From the NCBI GenBank assembly GCA_003220265.1, contig QHRW01000112.1:1-64000 (forward strand): 64,000 bases of DNA, read 5' to 3'. Made by a program: the position numbers and the translations under genes. The notes below the pieces were generated by a model, which saw only the letters and a list, made by a program, of their open reading frames with translations, did no database searches and had not been told where the DNA came from. Positions 47,991 to 56,628 of this stretch are shown piece after piece. Origin of the DNA: Candidatus Rokuibacteriota bacterium. GTDB lineage: Bacteria > Methylomirabilota > Methylomirabilia > Rokubacteriales > CSP1-6. The first letter of the stretch is position 1, and each line of letters begins with the position of its first letter.

Positions 47991-49070
47991 ATGGCGAAGC
48001 TCGACGCGTTTTTCAAGCTGATGTTCGACACGGGGGCCTCCGACCTCCACATCGTGTCGGGGCAGCCGCCGATCCTGCGCGTGCACGGCGACATGGAGCG
48101 CGTGAAGTACGACCCGCTCGACGACGAGAACCTTCGCCAGATGCTCTACGAGATCGCGCCCGAGCAGAAGATCAAGACCTTCGAGGAGACGGGCGACGTC
48201 GACTTCGGCTACGAGATTCCCAACGTCGCCCGCTTCCGCGCCAACTACTTCATGCAGAAGTACGGCTGCGGCGCGGTGTTCCGCCAGATCCCGACCAAGA
48301 TCATCACCGCCGACGAGCTCGGCCTGCCGCCGATCCTCAAGAAGTCGGCGATGCTGCACAAGGGCCTGGTGCTGGTCACGGGGCCGACGGGATCGGGCAA
48401 GTCCACCACGCTGGCCGCCATGATCGACCACGCCAACAAGCACCGCAAGGACCACATCATCACCATCGAGGACCCGATCGAGTTCGTGCACACGGCCCAG
48501 GGCTGTCTCATCAACCACCGCGAGGTGGGCATGCACACGCGCTCGTTCTCCTCGGCGCTGCGCGGCGCCCTCCGCGAGGACCCCGACATCATCCTGGTCG
48601 GTGAAATGCGCGACCTCGAGACGATCCGCCTGGCCCTGGAGGCGGCCAACACCGGCCACCTCGTGTTCGCCACGCTGCACACCACCAGCGCCGCCAAGAC
48701 CATCGACCGCATCATCGAGGTGTTCCCGGCCGAGGAGCAGGCCCAGGTGCGCAACGGCCTGTCGACCGGCCTCAAGGTGGTGGTCGCGCAGAACCTCTTC
48801 AAGCGCGTGGACAAGAAGGGCCGCTGCGCGGCGCTGGAGATCCTGGTCTGCACCGCGGCCATCGGCAACCTCATTCGCGAGGGCAAGACCGTCCAGATCC
48901 CCTCGGCGATCCAGACCGGCAAGCAGTACGGCATGCAGACGCTCGACGACGCGATCATGGGCGTCCTCCAGAAGGGCTGGATCAGCGCGGAGGAGGCCTA
49001 CGACAAGTGCATCGACAAGCAGAAGTTCCGGCCGCTCCTGAAGACGCCACCCGACGAGCTGAACCAGTAG
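47991..49070 (+). CDS. pilT: Type IV pilus retraction ATPase PilT
   Basis: Hexameric ATPase of 359 residues that retracts type IV pili. It starts with the N-terminal sensor domain (FFKLMFDTGASDLHIVSG) and carries Walker A GPTGSGKST (about 131-139), the Asp box IEDPIEFVH, Walker B ALREDPDIILVGEMRD and the His box HTTSAAKTIDRIIEVFP. It lies directly before a second member and a receiver-like protein, so this is a small twitching-motility or adhesion operon without the pilins in view. Confidence 0.93.
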   Translation: MAKLDAFFKLMFDTGASDLHIVSGQPPILRVHGDMERVKYDPLDDENLRQMLYEIAPEQKIKTFEETGDVDFGYEIPNVARFRANYFMQKYGCGAVFRQIPTKIITADELGLPPILKKSAMLHKGLVLVTGPTGSGKSTTLAAMIDHANKHRKDHIITIEDPIEFVHTAQGCLINHREVGMHTRSFSSALRGALREDPDIILVGEMRDLETIRLALEAANTGHLVFATLHTTSAAKTIDRIIEVFPAEEQAQVRNGLSTGLKVVVAQNLFKRVDKKGRCAALEILVCTAAIGNLIREGKTVQIPSAIQTGKQYGMQTLDDAIMGVLQKGWISAEEAYDKCIDKQKFRPLLKTPPDELNQ

Positions 49071-49083
49071 GGAGGCCGAGAGC

Positions 49084-50268
49084 ATGCGCAAACCCGAGAT
49101 CGACGACCTGCTGGGCGCGATGCTGGATTCGCACGACAACGTCTCCGACCTCAACCTCACCGTCGATCGCCCGCTGCAGGTGGAGGCGGCCGGTGAGCTG
49201 GTGGCGGTGCCGGTCGATCCGCCCATCGAGACCCTGACGCCGTTCCAGACCGAGATCTTCGCGCTCAACCTGATGAACGGCGACCGGCGCCTCACCGAGC
49301 ACCTCATCAAGTCCGGCTCGTGCGACACCGCGTACTACCTGCCGGGCAAGGCGCGCTTCCGCGTCAACATCTTCACCCAGCGCGGCAACTACTCGATGGT
49401 GCTCCGGAAGCTGGAGACCAACATCCCCACCGTCGAGAGCCTCAAGCTGCCGGAGGCCTTCAAGAAGATGCCGGGGGAGAAGAACGGGCTCATCCTGCTC
49501 ACCGGCGCCACCGGCTCCGGCAAGACGACGTCGCTGGCCGCGCTGCTCAACGAGATCAACGCCACCAAGGCGGTGCACATCGTCACGCTCGAGGACCCGG
49601 TGGAGTACGTGCACCCGAACGTGAAGGCGACGTTCAACCAGCGCGAGCTGGGCCTGGACTACGACAACTTCGCCAACGGGCTCCGGGCCGCGCTGCGCCA
49701 GGCGCCCAAGATCATCCTGGTCGGTGAGATGCGCGACCGGGAGACGGCCGAGCTGGCGCTCAAGGCCTCGGAGACGGGTCACCTCGTGCTCTCCACGCTG
49801 CACACGGTGAACGCCGGCCAGGCCATCAACCGCATCGTCGGCATGTTCGACCAGGACGAGGAGAAGCAGACGCGCCAGCGGCTGGCCGACACGATCCGCT
49901 GGGTGGTGGGCCAGCGCCTGGTGCCGAAGATCGGCGGCGGCCGCTGGGCCGTGCACGACATCCTGTCCAACACGATCCGCTCCAACGAGCTGATCCTGAT
50001 GGGCGAGCAGGAAGGCAAGACGTACTACGACATCCAGGAGGTCGGCGAGCCGTTCGGGATGATGACCTTCGACCAGTCGCTGCTGAAGTCCTACCAGGAG
50101 GGCCTCATCACCGAGGAGACCGCGGTGGCCTACTCGACGCGCAAGGCCATCGTGCAGCGGGGCATCGACACGATGAAGCAGCAGCGCGGCGAGAAGACCA
50201 GCGACGTCTCGGGCCTCCGGCTGGACGCCGAGTACAACCGCTCGGTCTTCGGCGCGAGGAAGAAGTGA
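49084..50268 (+). CDS. pilU: PilT/PilU-type retraction ATPase
   Basis: 394 residues. The same layout as PilT: N-terminal domain (DNVSDLNLTVDRPLQVEAAG), Walker A GATGSGKTT, LEDPVEYVH, Walker B APKIILVGEMRDRETAELAL, and the His box HTVNAGQAINRIVGMFD. The two ATPases in tandem correspond to PilT plus PilU; PilU is a helper that adds retraction power. It has a longer C-terminus than PilT. It overlaps the next gene by GTGA. Confidence 0.87.
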   Translation: MRKPEIDDLLGAMLDSHDNVSDLNLTVDRPLQVEAAGELVAVPVDPPIETLTPFQTEIFALNLMNGDRRLTEHLIKSGSCDTAYYLPGKARFRVNIFTQRGNYSMVLRKLETNIPTVESLKLPEAFKKMPGEKNGLILLTGATGSGKTTSLAALLNEINATKAVHIVTLEDPVEYVHPNVKATFNQRELGLDYDNFANGLRAALRQAPKIILVGEMRDRETAELALKASETGHLVLSTLHTVNAGQAINRIVGMFDQDEEKQTRQRLADTIRWVVGQRLVPKIGGGRWAVHDILSNTIRSNELILMGEQEGKTYYDIQEVGEPFGMMTFDQSLLKSYQEGLITEETAVAYSTRKAIVQRGIDTMKQQRGEKTSDVSGLRLDAEYNRSVFGARKK

Positions 50269-50732
50269 GCGCCGAGAGCCAGGCCGGCGAGAGCCAGTAC
50301 GAGGCGCGGCTGGCGCTGGTGTGCGAGGACGCGTCCGAGCGGCAGGCCGTCATCAGGGCGGCGCTCGAGCAGATCGGCTTCGCCATGCTCGCCCCCAAGA
50401 ACACCGAGGACGCCGTCGAGCGGATCCGGCGCGACAGCTACGAGATCGTGATCGTGGACGAGCAGTACCAGGGCTCGAGCCCGTTCGACAACCCGGTGCT
50501 CGCCATCATCCGCAACATGCCGATGTCGCAGCGGCGCTGGATGTTCGTCACGCTGCTCGGCCGCCAGTTCAAGACGTTCGACAACGCGATGGCGTTCGCC
50601 CGCAGCATGAACGTCGTGGTGAACCTCAACGACCTGCCGCACCTGCCCGCCATCCTGAAGAAGGGCATCACCGACCACGTGGAGTTCTACCGCACGTTCC
50701 GCCAGGTCCTCGCCGACGTCGGCAAGCGCTGA
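50265..50732 (+). CDS. Receiver-like protein of the pilT operon
   Basis: 155 residues. The fold is that of a CheY receiver: strand LALVCEDASERQAVIRAALE, middle strand IVIVDEQYQGSSPFDNP (D at the phosphate position, about residue 64) and late strand MFVTLLG. The acidic pair usually at the first strand is reduced (CED), and the conserved Lys near the end is not obvious, so it may be a non-phosphorylated protein. It is coupled to pilU (GTGA), which suggests it tunes retraction. Confidence 0.68.
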   Translation: MSAESQAGESQYEARLALVCEDASERQAVIRAALEQIGFAMLAPKNTEDAVERIRRDSYEIVIVDEQYQGSSPFDNPVLAIIRNMPMSQRRWMFVTLLGRQFKTFDNAMAFARSMNVVVNLNDLPHLPAILKKGITDHVEFYRTFRQVLADVGKR

Positions 50733-50752
50733 TCGCCCGCGCCGCCGCGGCG

Positions 50753-52738
50753 CTAGCCGCGTTTGCCGAAGAACTTGCCGGGGGAGATGGAGCCGGGCGG
50801 CTTGCGGCGGAGGGTGACGGCCAGCTCGTAGCTGCGCTCGCTGCTGGGGTCGGCGTTGTAGATGCCGATCCACAGCATGCCGAACTCCTTGCCGAAGCCG
50901 GGTAGCGTCGTTCCGCCCGCGCGGTGCTTCCGCGGCGCGAGCGGCTCGGCCCTGCCGGTCACCGGCAGCGTGACGAGCCACGCGTGATCGGTGGCGGCGT
51001 CGTTCTCCTTCAGCTTGACCTCCACGTCGGGCGGATCGGCCAGCGTGGCGCCGCCCAGCGTGACCGTGAAGAAGCGTGAGGTCAGCGGGCCGCTGGTGAC
51101 GGTGAAGAGGTGCGGCCCGGTCCGCTCCTTCCAGTTGGTCATCGTGTGCGTCTGCTCCTGGGTGCTGCCCAGCTTCTCGCCGCGGGTGACGATACTCGTC
51201 TCACTGTCGCTCTCGATCAGCCGGCCCTGCACCCACGGACCGGGCTCCGGCAGCGCGTTGACGACGACGTCCTTCACGAAGTCGGGATACGTCTTGTACA
51301 GGCGACCCTCGGCCACGATGTAGAGGTACAGCTCCTGGCCCATCTGGTACGACTGTTCCTTCCCGGCCGTCGTGAACTGTGGGTTGAGCCGGGTGAGCGC
51401 ATCGCGGACGAAGTTCGCTTCCTGCTTCTCGATGTGGGCCAGCAGCAGCGCGTAACCCTCGGCGACCTTGCCGCTCTGCGTGTCGGCGCTCTTCTGCAGC
51501 GGCACCGAGAGCAGATACGGGAAGCGCTTGACGTAGTCGCGCGAGGCGTCCGCGAACGTGACGCCACGGCTGCCCATGGCCTTCCAGCCCTCGCGGGCGG
51601 CGATCCACCACGGTGCCGCTTCGTGGGCCAGCCGCTCGAGCAGCGCCTCGCGCTCGCGCTGCTTCTCGGGCGTCTCGACGGAGATCTTGTCGCTGGAGAG
51701 GCGGATCTCGACGACAGCGGAGGTTTCGGCCGGCGCGGCGCCGCCGCTCGCCGCCGGCGTGCCGGCCACGCGTCGGCCGGCGCCGTCGGCGGGGATGAAC
51801 GGCGCCCCGATGGCCGGCATCACGCCCGAGTTGGCCACCGGCGCCGCGGGCGGCTCGGCCTGGACCGCATCGGCGTACGTTCGCGCGCCGCCGCTCGGCG
51901 CCCCGACGGGCGGTCGCGCGGGCGGCGGCGACGGTGGCGCGGGCGGCGCGTACGCCGAGGGTGAGTACGTCGCATACGCATCCTCCGCCGGTCCTCGCGC
52001 ACGGGACGGCGGCTCGGGCACCCGCGCGGGGGGGCGCTCGGACATCCGCTCGGGCAAGAGCTCGGGGACCCGTTCGGGCGCCGGGGCCACGAGCTCGCCC
52101 TCCCGGCCGAGCTTGCCGCGCAACGCGGCCAGCGCGAGCGGGCGCCCGAATGTCGCGGCGATCGTGTCCTGCAGCCGGGCGCAGTGGTCGTCGTCGAGCG
52201 TGTTCCAGCCCTCGATCAGCGCGAGCAGCTCGGTGAATGGGCGCAGCTTGTCGGGAATCGTCGCGGCCTCGCGCTCGGGATCGGCCGGCGGCGTGCCCGT
52301 CAGCACGCCCCGCAGCGCGCGCGCGCGGGCCTGGCACTCCGCGAGCGGGGCGAAGCTCCGCTCTTCGCGGTGCGTCAGCAACATCACGCGGTCGAGCAGG
52401 ACGAGCGCGCCCTCGCACGACTTCTCCCACTCGGCAACCTTGGAGCGCCGGTGCTCGGCGACCCCGATCGCGGCCAGCACGGGCTCGAGGTCGCGCAGGC
52501 TGCCGAGCCGTTCGACGTCGAGCACGAGCGAGAGCGCGCCCGCATGCTGGAGCACGGCGTTGCGCAGATCGGTGAAGGCCTCGCGCGCCGCGGTCAGATC
52601 GTCGAGGAGGTCGGGGGAGGGCGGCAGCTTGGCGACGAGGGCGGAGGCGGCGCCGGCGGCTCGTGAGCCCAGGGCGGCGAAGTCGGCGCGAAGGGCGGTG
52701 AGCCTCCGGCCGAGGTCGTCATGGCTCTGCTTCACCAT
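50753..52738 (-). CDS. Large hypothetical protein with Pro-rich middle
   Basis: 661 residues, no membrane helix or signal peptide. The first 220 residues are helical (an alpha-helical, Leu-rich part with repeats such as LDRVMLLTHREERSFAP), 220-330 is Pro/Ala/Arg-rich and disordered, and 340-661 is a mixed domain (TFADASRDYVKRFPYLLSVP, then a beta-rich end). I do not recognise a family. It faces the pilT operon tail to tail. Confidence 0.6.
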   Translation of the reverse strand: MVKQSHDDLGRRLTALRADFAALGSRAAGAASALVAKLPPSPDLLDDLTAAREAFTDLRNAVLQHAGALSLVLDVERLGSLRDLEPVLAAIGVAEHRRSKVAEWEKSCEGALVLLDRVMLLTHREERSFAPLAECQARARALRGVLTGTPPADPEREAATIPDKLRPFTELLALIEGWNTLDDDHCARLQDTIAATFGRPLALAALRGKLGREGELVAPAPERVPELLPERMSERPPARVPEPPSRARGPAEDAYATYSPSAYAPPAPPSPPPARPPVGAPSGGARTYADAVQAEPPAAPVANSGVMPAIGAPFIPADGAGRRVAGTPAASGGAAPAETSAVVEIRLSSDKISVETPEKQREREALLERLAHEAAPWWIAAREGWKAMGSRGVTFADASRDYVKRFPYLLSVPLQKSADTQSGKVAEGYALLLAHIEKQEANFVRDALTRLNPQFTTAGKEQSYQMGQELYLYIVAEGRLYKTYPDFVKDVVVNALPEPGPWVQGRLIESDSETSIVTRGEKLGSTQEQTHTMTNWKERTGPHLFTVTSGPLTSRFFTVTLGGATLADPPDVEVKLKENDAATDHAWLVTLPVTGRAEPLAPRKHRAGGTTLPGFGKEFGMLWIGIYNADPSSERSYELAVTLRRKPPGSISPGKFFGKRG

Positions 52739-52979
52739 CCGGTGGTTCGCGCTTTGTGCACGACATCCTAGTATGCCATCCCCGCTCGGGCATCCGGTCA
52801 GACCCCACCCCCCTGACCCGGTCAGGATCCGGGCAATCTGTCCATGGGCCGCCGGCCGTAGATATCGAGAACTTCTGCTGGATCAGATATTTGACCGGCC
52901 GGGCGGGTTTGGTACCCGGCTTGCCTAGCGTTCCCCTCAGCCCAACCTCGGGCGGACCCGCAACCGGAGGAGATAGCCA

Positions 52980-53579
52980 ATGAGCCGCGCCCTGCGCCCC
53001 CTCGTTCTCGTGGCCCTGTTGGTGGTGCCCTTCGGCCTGACCTCCTCGCGCGACGCCGCCGCCGGCACGCCCACCGACCAGCTCCGCGACCGCATCGACC
53101 GGGTCGTCGGCATCCTCGACGACGGCGACCTCAAGGCCAACCCGGCGGCGCGGCGGGCCGCGTTGCGGGGCGTGACGGGCGAGATCTTCGACTTCACCGA
53201 GATCACGCGGCGCGCGCTCGGGCGCCACTGGCAGACGGCCTCGGCGGGGCAGCGCGACGAGCTGGTGCGGCTGCTCTCAGCGCTCATGGAGCGCTCGTAC
53301 ATGGGCCGCATCGAGCAGTACAGCGGCGAGCGCATCGCCTTCGTCAGCGAGGTCGTGGACGGCGATCTCGCCACCGTGCGCACGCACTTCCTCACCAGGG
53401 GCGGCACGCCGATCCCGGTGGACTATCGTCTCGCCCGCGCCGGTGACCGCTGGCTCGCGTACGACGTGACCATCGAGGGCGTGAGCCTGGTGGCGAACTT
53501 CCGCGCGCAGTTCAACAAGATCATCCAGACCTCCTCGACGCAGGGGCTCGTGGAGCGCTTGCGGGCGCGGCAGGAGTGA
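52980..53579 (+). CDS. MlaC/Ttg2D-like periplasmic phospholipid-binding protein
   Basis: 199 residues with a signal peptide (RPLVLVALLVVPFGLTSSRD, cut near residue 28). The domain begins with TPTDQLRDRIDRVVGILDDG and continues FDFTEITRRALGRHWQTAS and GERIAFVSEVVDGD, the pattern of MlaC proteins that carry phospholipids between the outer and inner membranes. GGAGGAG precedes the start. It sits next to a close paralogue, but MlaD/E/F/B genes are not seen. Confidence 0.84.
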   Translation: MSRALRPLVLVALLVVPFGLTSSRDAAAGTPTDQLRDRIDRVVGILDDGDLKANPAARRAALRGVTGEIFDFTEITRRALGRHWQTASAGQRDELVRLLSALMERSYMGRIEQYSGERIAFVSEVVDGDLATVRTHFLTRGGTPIPVDYRLARAGDRWLAYDVTIEGVSLVANFRAQFNKIIQTSSTQGLVERLRARQE

Positions 53580-53621
53580 GTGATAGACTCTCCAGACCTT
53601 TCGACCCAGGAGGAACGAGCA

Positions 53622-54272
53622 ATGGGCTCGGCGGCACGGTGGTGGCTCGTGGCGGCGATGGTGGTGGCGACGTTCGTGGGCAGCGGAGCAGCGTGGGCCG
53701 GCGCGCCGACCGATCAACTGCGCGGACGGATCGACCGTGTGCTCAAGGTGCTGGAGGGCGAGCTGAAACAGGAGGGGCGATCCGAGGAGCGGCGCGTCGC
53801 CATCCGCAAGATCGCCGACGAGACGTTCGACTTCCGCGAGATCTCGCAGCGCTCGCTGGCCCGCCACTGGCAGAGCCGCACGCCCGGCGAGCGTGACGAG
53901 TTCGTGCAGCTCTTCAGCGGTGTGCTCGAGCGCGCCTATATCGGCCAGATCGAGCAGTACAGCGGCAGCGAGAAGGTGCAGTACGTGGGCGAGACGCTCG
54001 ACAGGCACCAGGCCGTCGTGCGGACGCGGATCGCGACCAAGGCGGGCACCGAGGTCCCGGTGGACTACCGGCTGCATCGCGTCGGCGAGCAGTGGCTCGT
54101 CTACGACGTGGCCATCGAGGGCATCAGCCTGGTCTCGAACTACCGCGCCCAGTTCGACCGGATCATCCGCAGCTCCTCCTACAAGCAGCTCGCCGACAAG
54201 CTCAAGGCGAAGAAGGACGAGGCCCGCGAGGCCGACGGCGCCGTCGTGAAGCGCGCGTCGACGCAAAAATAG
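53622..54272 (+). CDS. MlaC-like periplasmic protein, second copy
   Basis: 216 residues with a signal peptide (WWLVAAMVVATFVGSGAAWA). It is clearly related to the preceding gene (TDQLRGRIDRVLKVLEGELK; FDFREISQRSLARHWQSRT; IEGISLVSNYRAQFDRII) but has a longer, Lys-rich C-terminus. A tandem duplication of MlaC-type proteins just upstream of moxR is unusual. ATG 53622 is chosen after AGGAGGA. Confidence 0.85.
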   Translation: MGSAARWWLVAAMVVATFVGSGAAWAGAPTDQLRGRIDRVLKVLEGELKQEGRSEERRVAIRKIADETFDFREISQRSLARHWQSRTPGERDEFVQLFSGVLERAYIGQIEQYSGSEKVQYVGETLDRHQAVVRTRIATKAGTEVPVDYRLHRVGEQWLVYDVAIEGISLVSNYRAQFDRIIRSSSYKQLADKLKAKKDEAREADGAVVKRASTQK

Positions 54273-54277
54273 CGGCG

Positions 54278-55216
54278 GTGAGCGCGGCGGCGCGCGAGAC
54301 GTACCGGCGCATCGCCGCCAACCTCGCCACGGTCATGCGCGGCCAGGAGCTGGCCATCCGCCGGCTCCTGGCCGCCTTCGCCAGCGGCGGCCACGTGCTG
54401 CTGGAAGACTATCCGGGCACCGGCAAGACGACGCTGGCCAAGGCGCTGGCGCGCTCGATCGGCGCCGCCTTCAAGCGCGTGCAGTTCACGCCCGACCTGC
54501 TGCCCTCCGACATCCTGGGCGTCTCCGTGTTCGACCCCGCGGCCCAGACGTTCCGCTTCCACGAGGGGCCGATCTTCACGCACATCCTGCTGGCCGACGA
54601 GATCAACCGGGCCTCGCCCCGCACGCAGTCGGCGCTGCTGGAGGCCATGGCCGAGAGCCAGGTGTCGGTGGACGGCGCCAGCACCCGCTTGCCCGAGCTG
54701 TTCTTCGTCATCGCGACCCAGAATCCGGTGGAGTTCCGCGGGACCTATCCGCTGCCCGAGGCCCAGATGGACCGCTTCGCGCTGCAGTTCGGGCTCGGGT
54801 ACGTCGAGGCCGCCGACGAGGTGGCCATCCTCGCCGCGCAGGCCGAGCGCCACCCGCTCGACGCGCTCGCCGCCTGCGTGTCGCTGGACGAGGTGCTGGC
54901 GCTGCGCAAGAGCGTGCGGGCCGTGCGGGTGAGCGACGAGGTGAAGCGCTACGCCGTCGATCTCGTGCGGCGCACGCGCACGGCGCCCGGCGTGCAGCTC
55001 GGCGCCAGCCCCCGCGCGTCGCTGGCCCTGATCGGCGCCGCGCAGGCGCTGGCCCTCTTCGACGGCCAGGCCTTCGTGGCGCCCGAGCACGTGCAGGAGC
55101 TGGCGGTGCCGGTCATCGCGCATCGCCTCGCGCTCGATCCCCAGGCGCGCTTCGCCGGCGCCACCACCTCGGCCACCGTCGAGGAGATCGTCAAGTCCGT
55201 GCCCGTTCCGGCCTGA
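54278..55216 (+). CDS. MoxR-type AAA+ ATPase
   Basis: 312 residues from GTG 54278. Walker A is LEDYPGTGKTTLAKALARS, Walker B LLADEINRASPRTQSALLEA, sensor 1 FVIATQNPVEFRGTYPLPEA, and the C-terminal lid follows. MoxR proteins work as chaperones, often with a DUF58 protein and a transglutaminase-like protein, as is the case here. It is transcribed with the next two genes, DUF58 beginning six bases after its stop. Confidence 0.9.
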   Translation: MSAAARETYRRIAANLATVMRGQELAIRRLLAAFASGGHVLLEDYPGTGKTTLAKALARSIGAAFKRVQFTPDLLPSDILGVSVFDPAAQTFRFHEGPIFTHILLADEINRASPRTQSALLEAMAESQVSVDGASTRLPELFFVIATQNPVEFRGTYPLPEAQMDRFALQFGLGYVEAADEVAILAAQAERHPLDALAACVSLDEVLALRKSVRAVRVSDEVKRYAVDLVRRTRTAPGVQLGASPRASLALIGAAQALALFDGQAFVAPEHVQELAVPVIAHRLALDPQARFAGATTSATVEEIVKSVPVPA

Positions 55217-55221
55217 CGCCG

Positions 55222-56628
55222 TTGCGGCGGTTCTGGTATCGCAACTTCCGCGCGGTGTCGGGGCTGCAGTACCGGCTCGGGCGGCGACTGACGCCGGCCG
55301 GGCAGCTCGTGGCCGCCGGCATGGTGGCGGCGGTCATCGTCGGCATCAACATGCGGCTGACGGTGTCGTACCAGGCCCTGACCTTCTTCGCCGCGTTGCT
55401 GGCCGTGGCCGCCGCCCTCTCGCTGCGCCCGCCGCCGCGACTGGACCTGCGCCGCCGCCTGCCGCGCTTCGTGACGGCCGGCGAGCCCGCCAGCTATCTG
55501 GTGACCGTTCGCAATCCCGGCACGCGCGTCGCGCGCGACCTGGCGCTGGTGGAAGAGTTTCCCGACCCGCGCCCCTCGTTCGAGGAGTTCAGCATCACGC
55601 CCGAGCCCGACGAGGCGCGCCGCAATCGCTTCGATCGCGCGCTCAAGTACTTTCGCTGGACGTGGCTGATCACCCAGCGTCGCCGGGTGACGGTCGCCGA
55701 GCAGCCGTTGCCGGCGCTCGCGCCCGGCGGCCAGGCCGAGGTCCGGCTGACGCTGACACCCCTGCGCCGCGGGCGCGTGACGTTCACGGCCACGTCGGTG
55801 GCGCGCCGCGACCCGCTGGGTCTCGTGCGCGCGCTCCGGCGGCAGCGGGCGCTCGACACGCTGCTCGTCCTTCCCAGGCGCTATCCGCTGCCGGCCATCG
55901 CGCTGCCCGGCGCGCGCCGCCATCAACCCGGCGGCGTCTCCCTCGCGTCCTCGGTGGGCGACTCCGAGGAGTTCGTGGCGCTGCGCGACTACCGGCCGGG
56001 TGACCCGCTCAAGCGCATCCACTGGCGCTCGTGGGCGCGCACGGGCCGACCGGTCGTGCGCGAGCACCACGACGAGTTCTTCGTCCGCCACGGCCTCGTG
56101 CTCGACACGTTCGTGGACGCGCCGACGCCGGCGTTCGAGGAGGCGGTGTCGGTGGCCGCCTCGTTCGCCTGCACCATCGGCACGCAGGAGTCGCTGCTCG
56201 ACCTCCTCTTCGTCGGCGCCGAGGCGTACTGCGTGACGGCCGGCCGCGGCGTCGGCCACGTGGATCGCCTGCTGGAGATCCTGGCCGCCGTGCGGCCGTG
56301 CCGCGAGGGCGGCTTCGCCACCCTCACGCGGCTGGTGCTGCAGCGCGAGAGCGTGCTGAGCGGGGCGATCTGCGTGCTGGTCGCCTGGGACGAGGCCCGC
56401 CGCGACCTCGTCGCCCGCGTGCGCGCCCTCGGCGTGCCGACGCTAGCGCTGGTTGTCACGGACCGGGATCCAGAGGGTGACGAGGGCCGCCCCGAAGGGC
56501 GCCACGGCTCCGCCGGGGCGCCCCGAGCCGCCGGGGGGGTATGGGGGGCCATGTCGGGGCCCCCCATTTTGGATAACGTCCATCACCTGCGCGTTGGCCA
56601 CATCGCCGAGGGATTGGCGGCGCTCTGA
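55222..56628 (+). CDS. DUF58 protein
   Basis: 468 residues from TTG 55222. Two membrane helices (LTPAGQLVAAGMVAAVIVG and VSYQALTFFAALLAVAAALS) are followed by the DUF58 region (EEFVALRDYRPGDPLKRIHW, WARTGRPVVREHHDEFFVR). It is the usual partner of MoxR. The last about 55 codons are unusual: about 30 of them are encoded by copy D of the dispersed element (inverted), so the tail reads like an inserted stretch that happens to stay in frame until TGA at 56626, which overlaps the next start. Confidence 0.85.
   Translation: MRRFWYRNFRAVSGLQYRLGRRLTPAGQLVAAGMVAAVIVGINMRLTVSYQALTFFAALLAVAAALSLRPPPRLDLRRRLPRFVTAGEPASYLVTVRNPGTRVARDLALVEEFPDPRPSFEEFSITPEPDEARRNRFDRALKYFRWTWLITQRRRVTVAEQPLPALAPGGQAEVRLTLTPLRRGRVTFTATSVARRDPLGLVRALRRQRALDTLLVLPRRYPLPAIALPGARRHQPGGVSLASSVGDSEEFVALRDYRPGDPLKRIHWRSWARTGRPVVREHHDEFFVRHGLVLDTFVDAPTPAFEEAVSVAASFACTIGTQESLLDLLFVGAEAYCVTAGRGVGHVDRLLEILAAVRPCREGGFATLTRLVLQRESVLSGAICVLVAWDEARRDLVARVRALGVPTLALVVTDRDPEGDEGRPEGRHGSAGAPRAAGGVWGAMSGPPILDNVHHLRVGHIAEGLAAL
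56484..56571 (-). repeat. Dispersed two-hairpin element, copy D, inside the DUF58 gene
   Basis: The minus strand reads ATGGGGGGCCCCGACATGG and further the CGCCCCGGC/GGA arms, with one substitution in the second hairpin. It lies in the 3' part of the gene and is translated in frame, in the opposite orientation to the gene. Confidence 0.6.
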
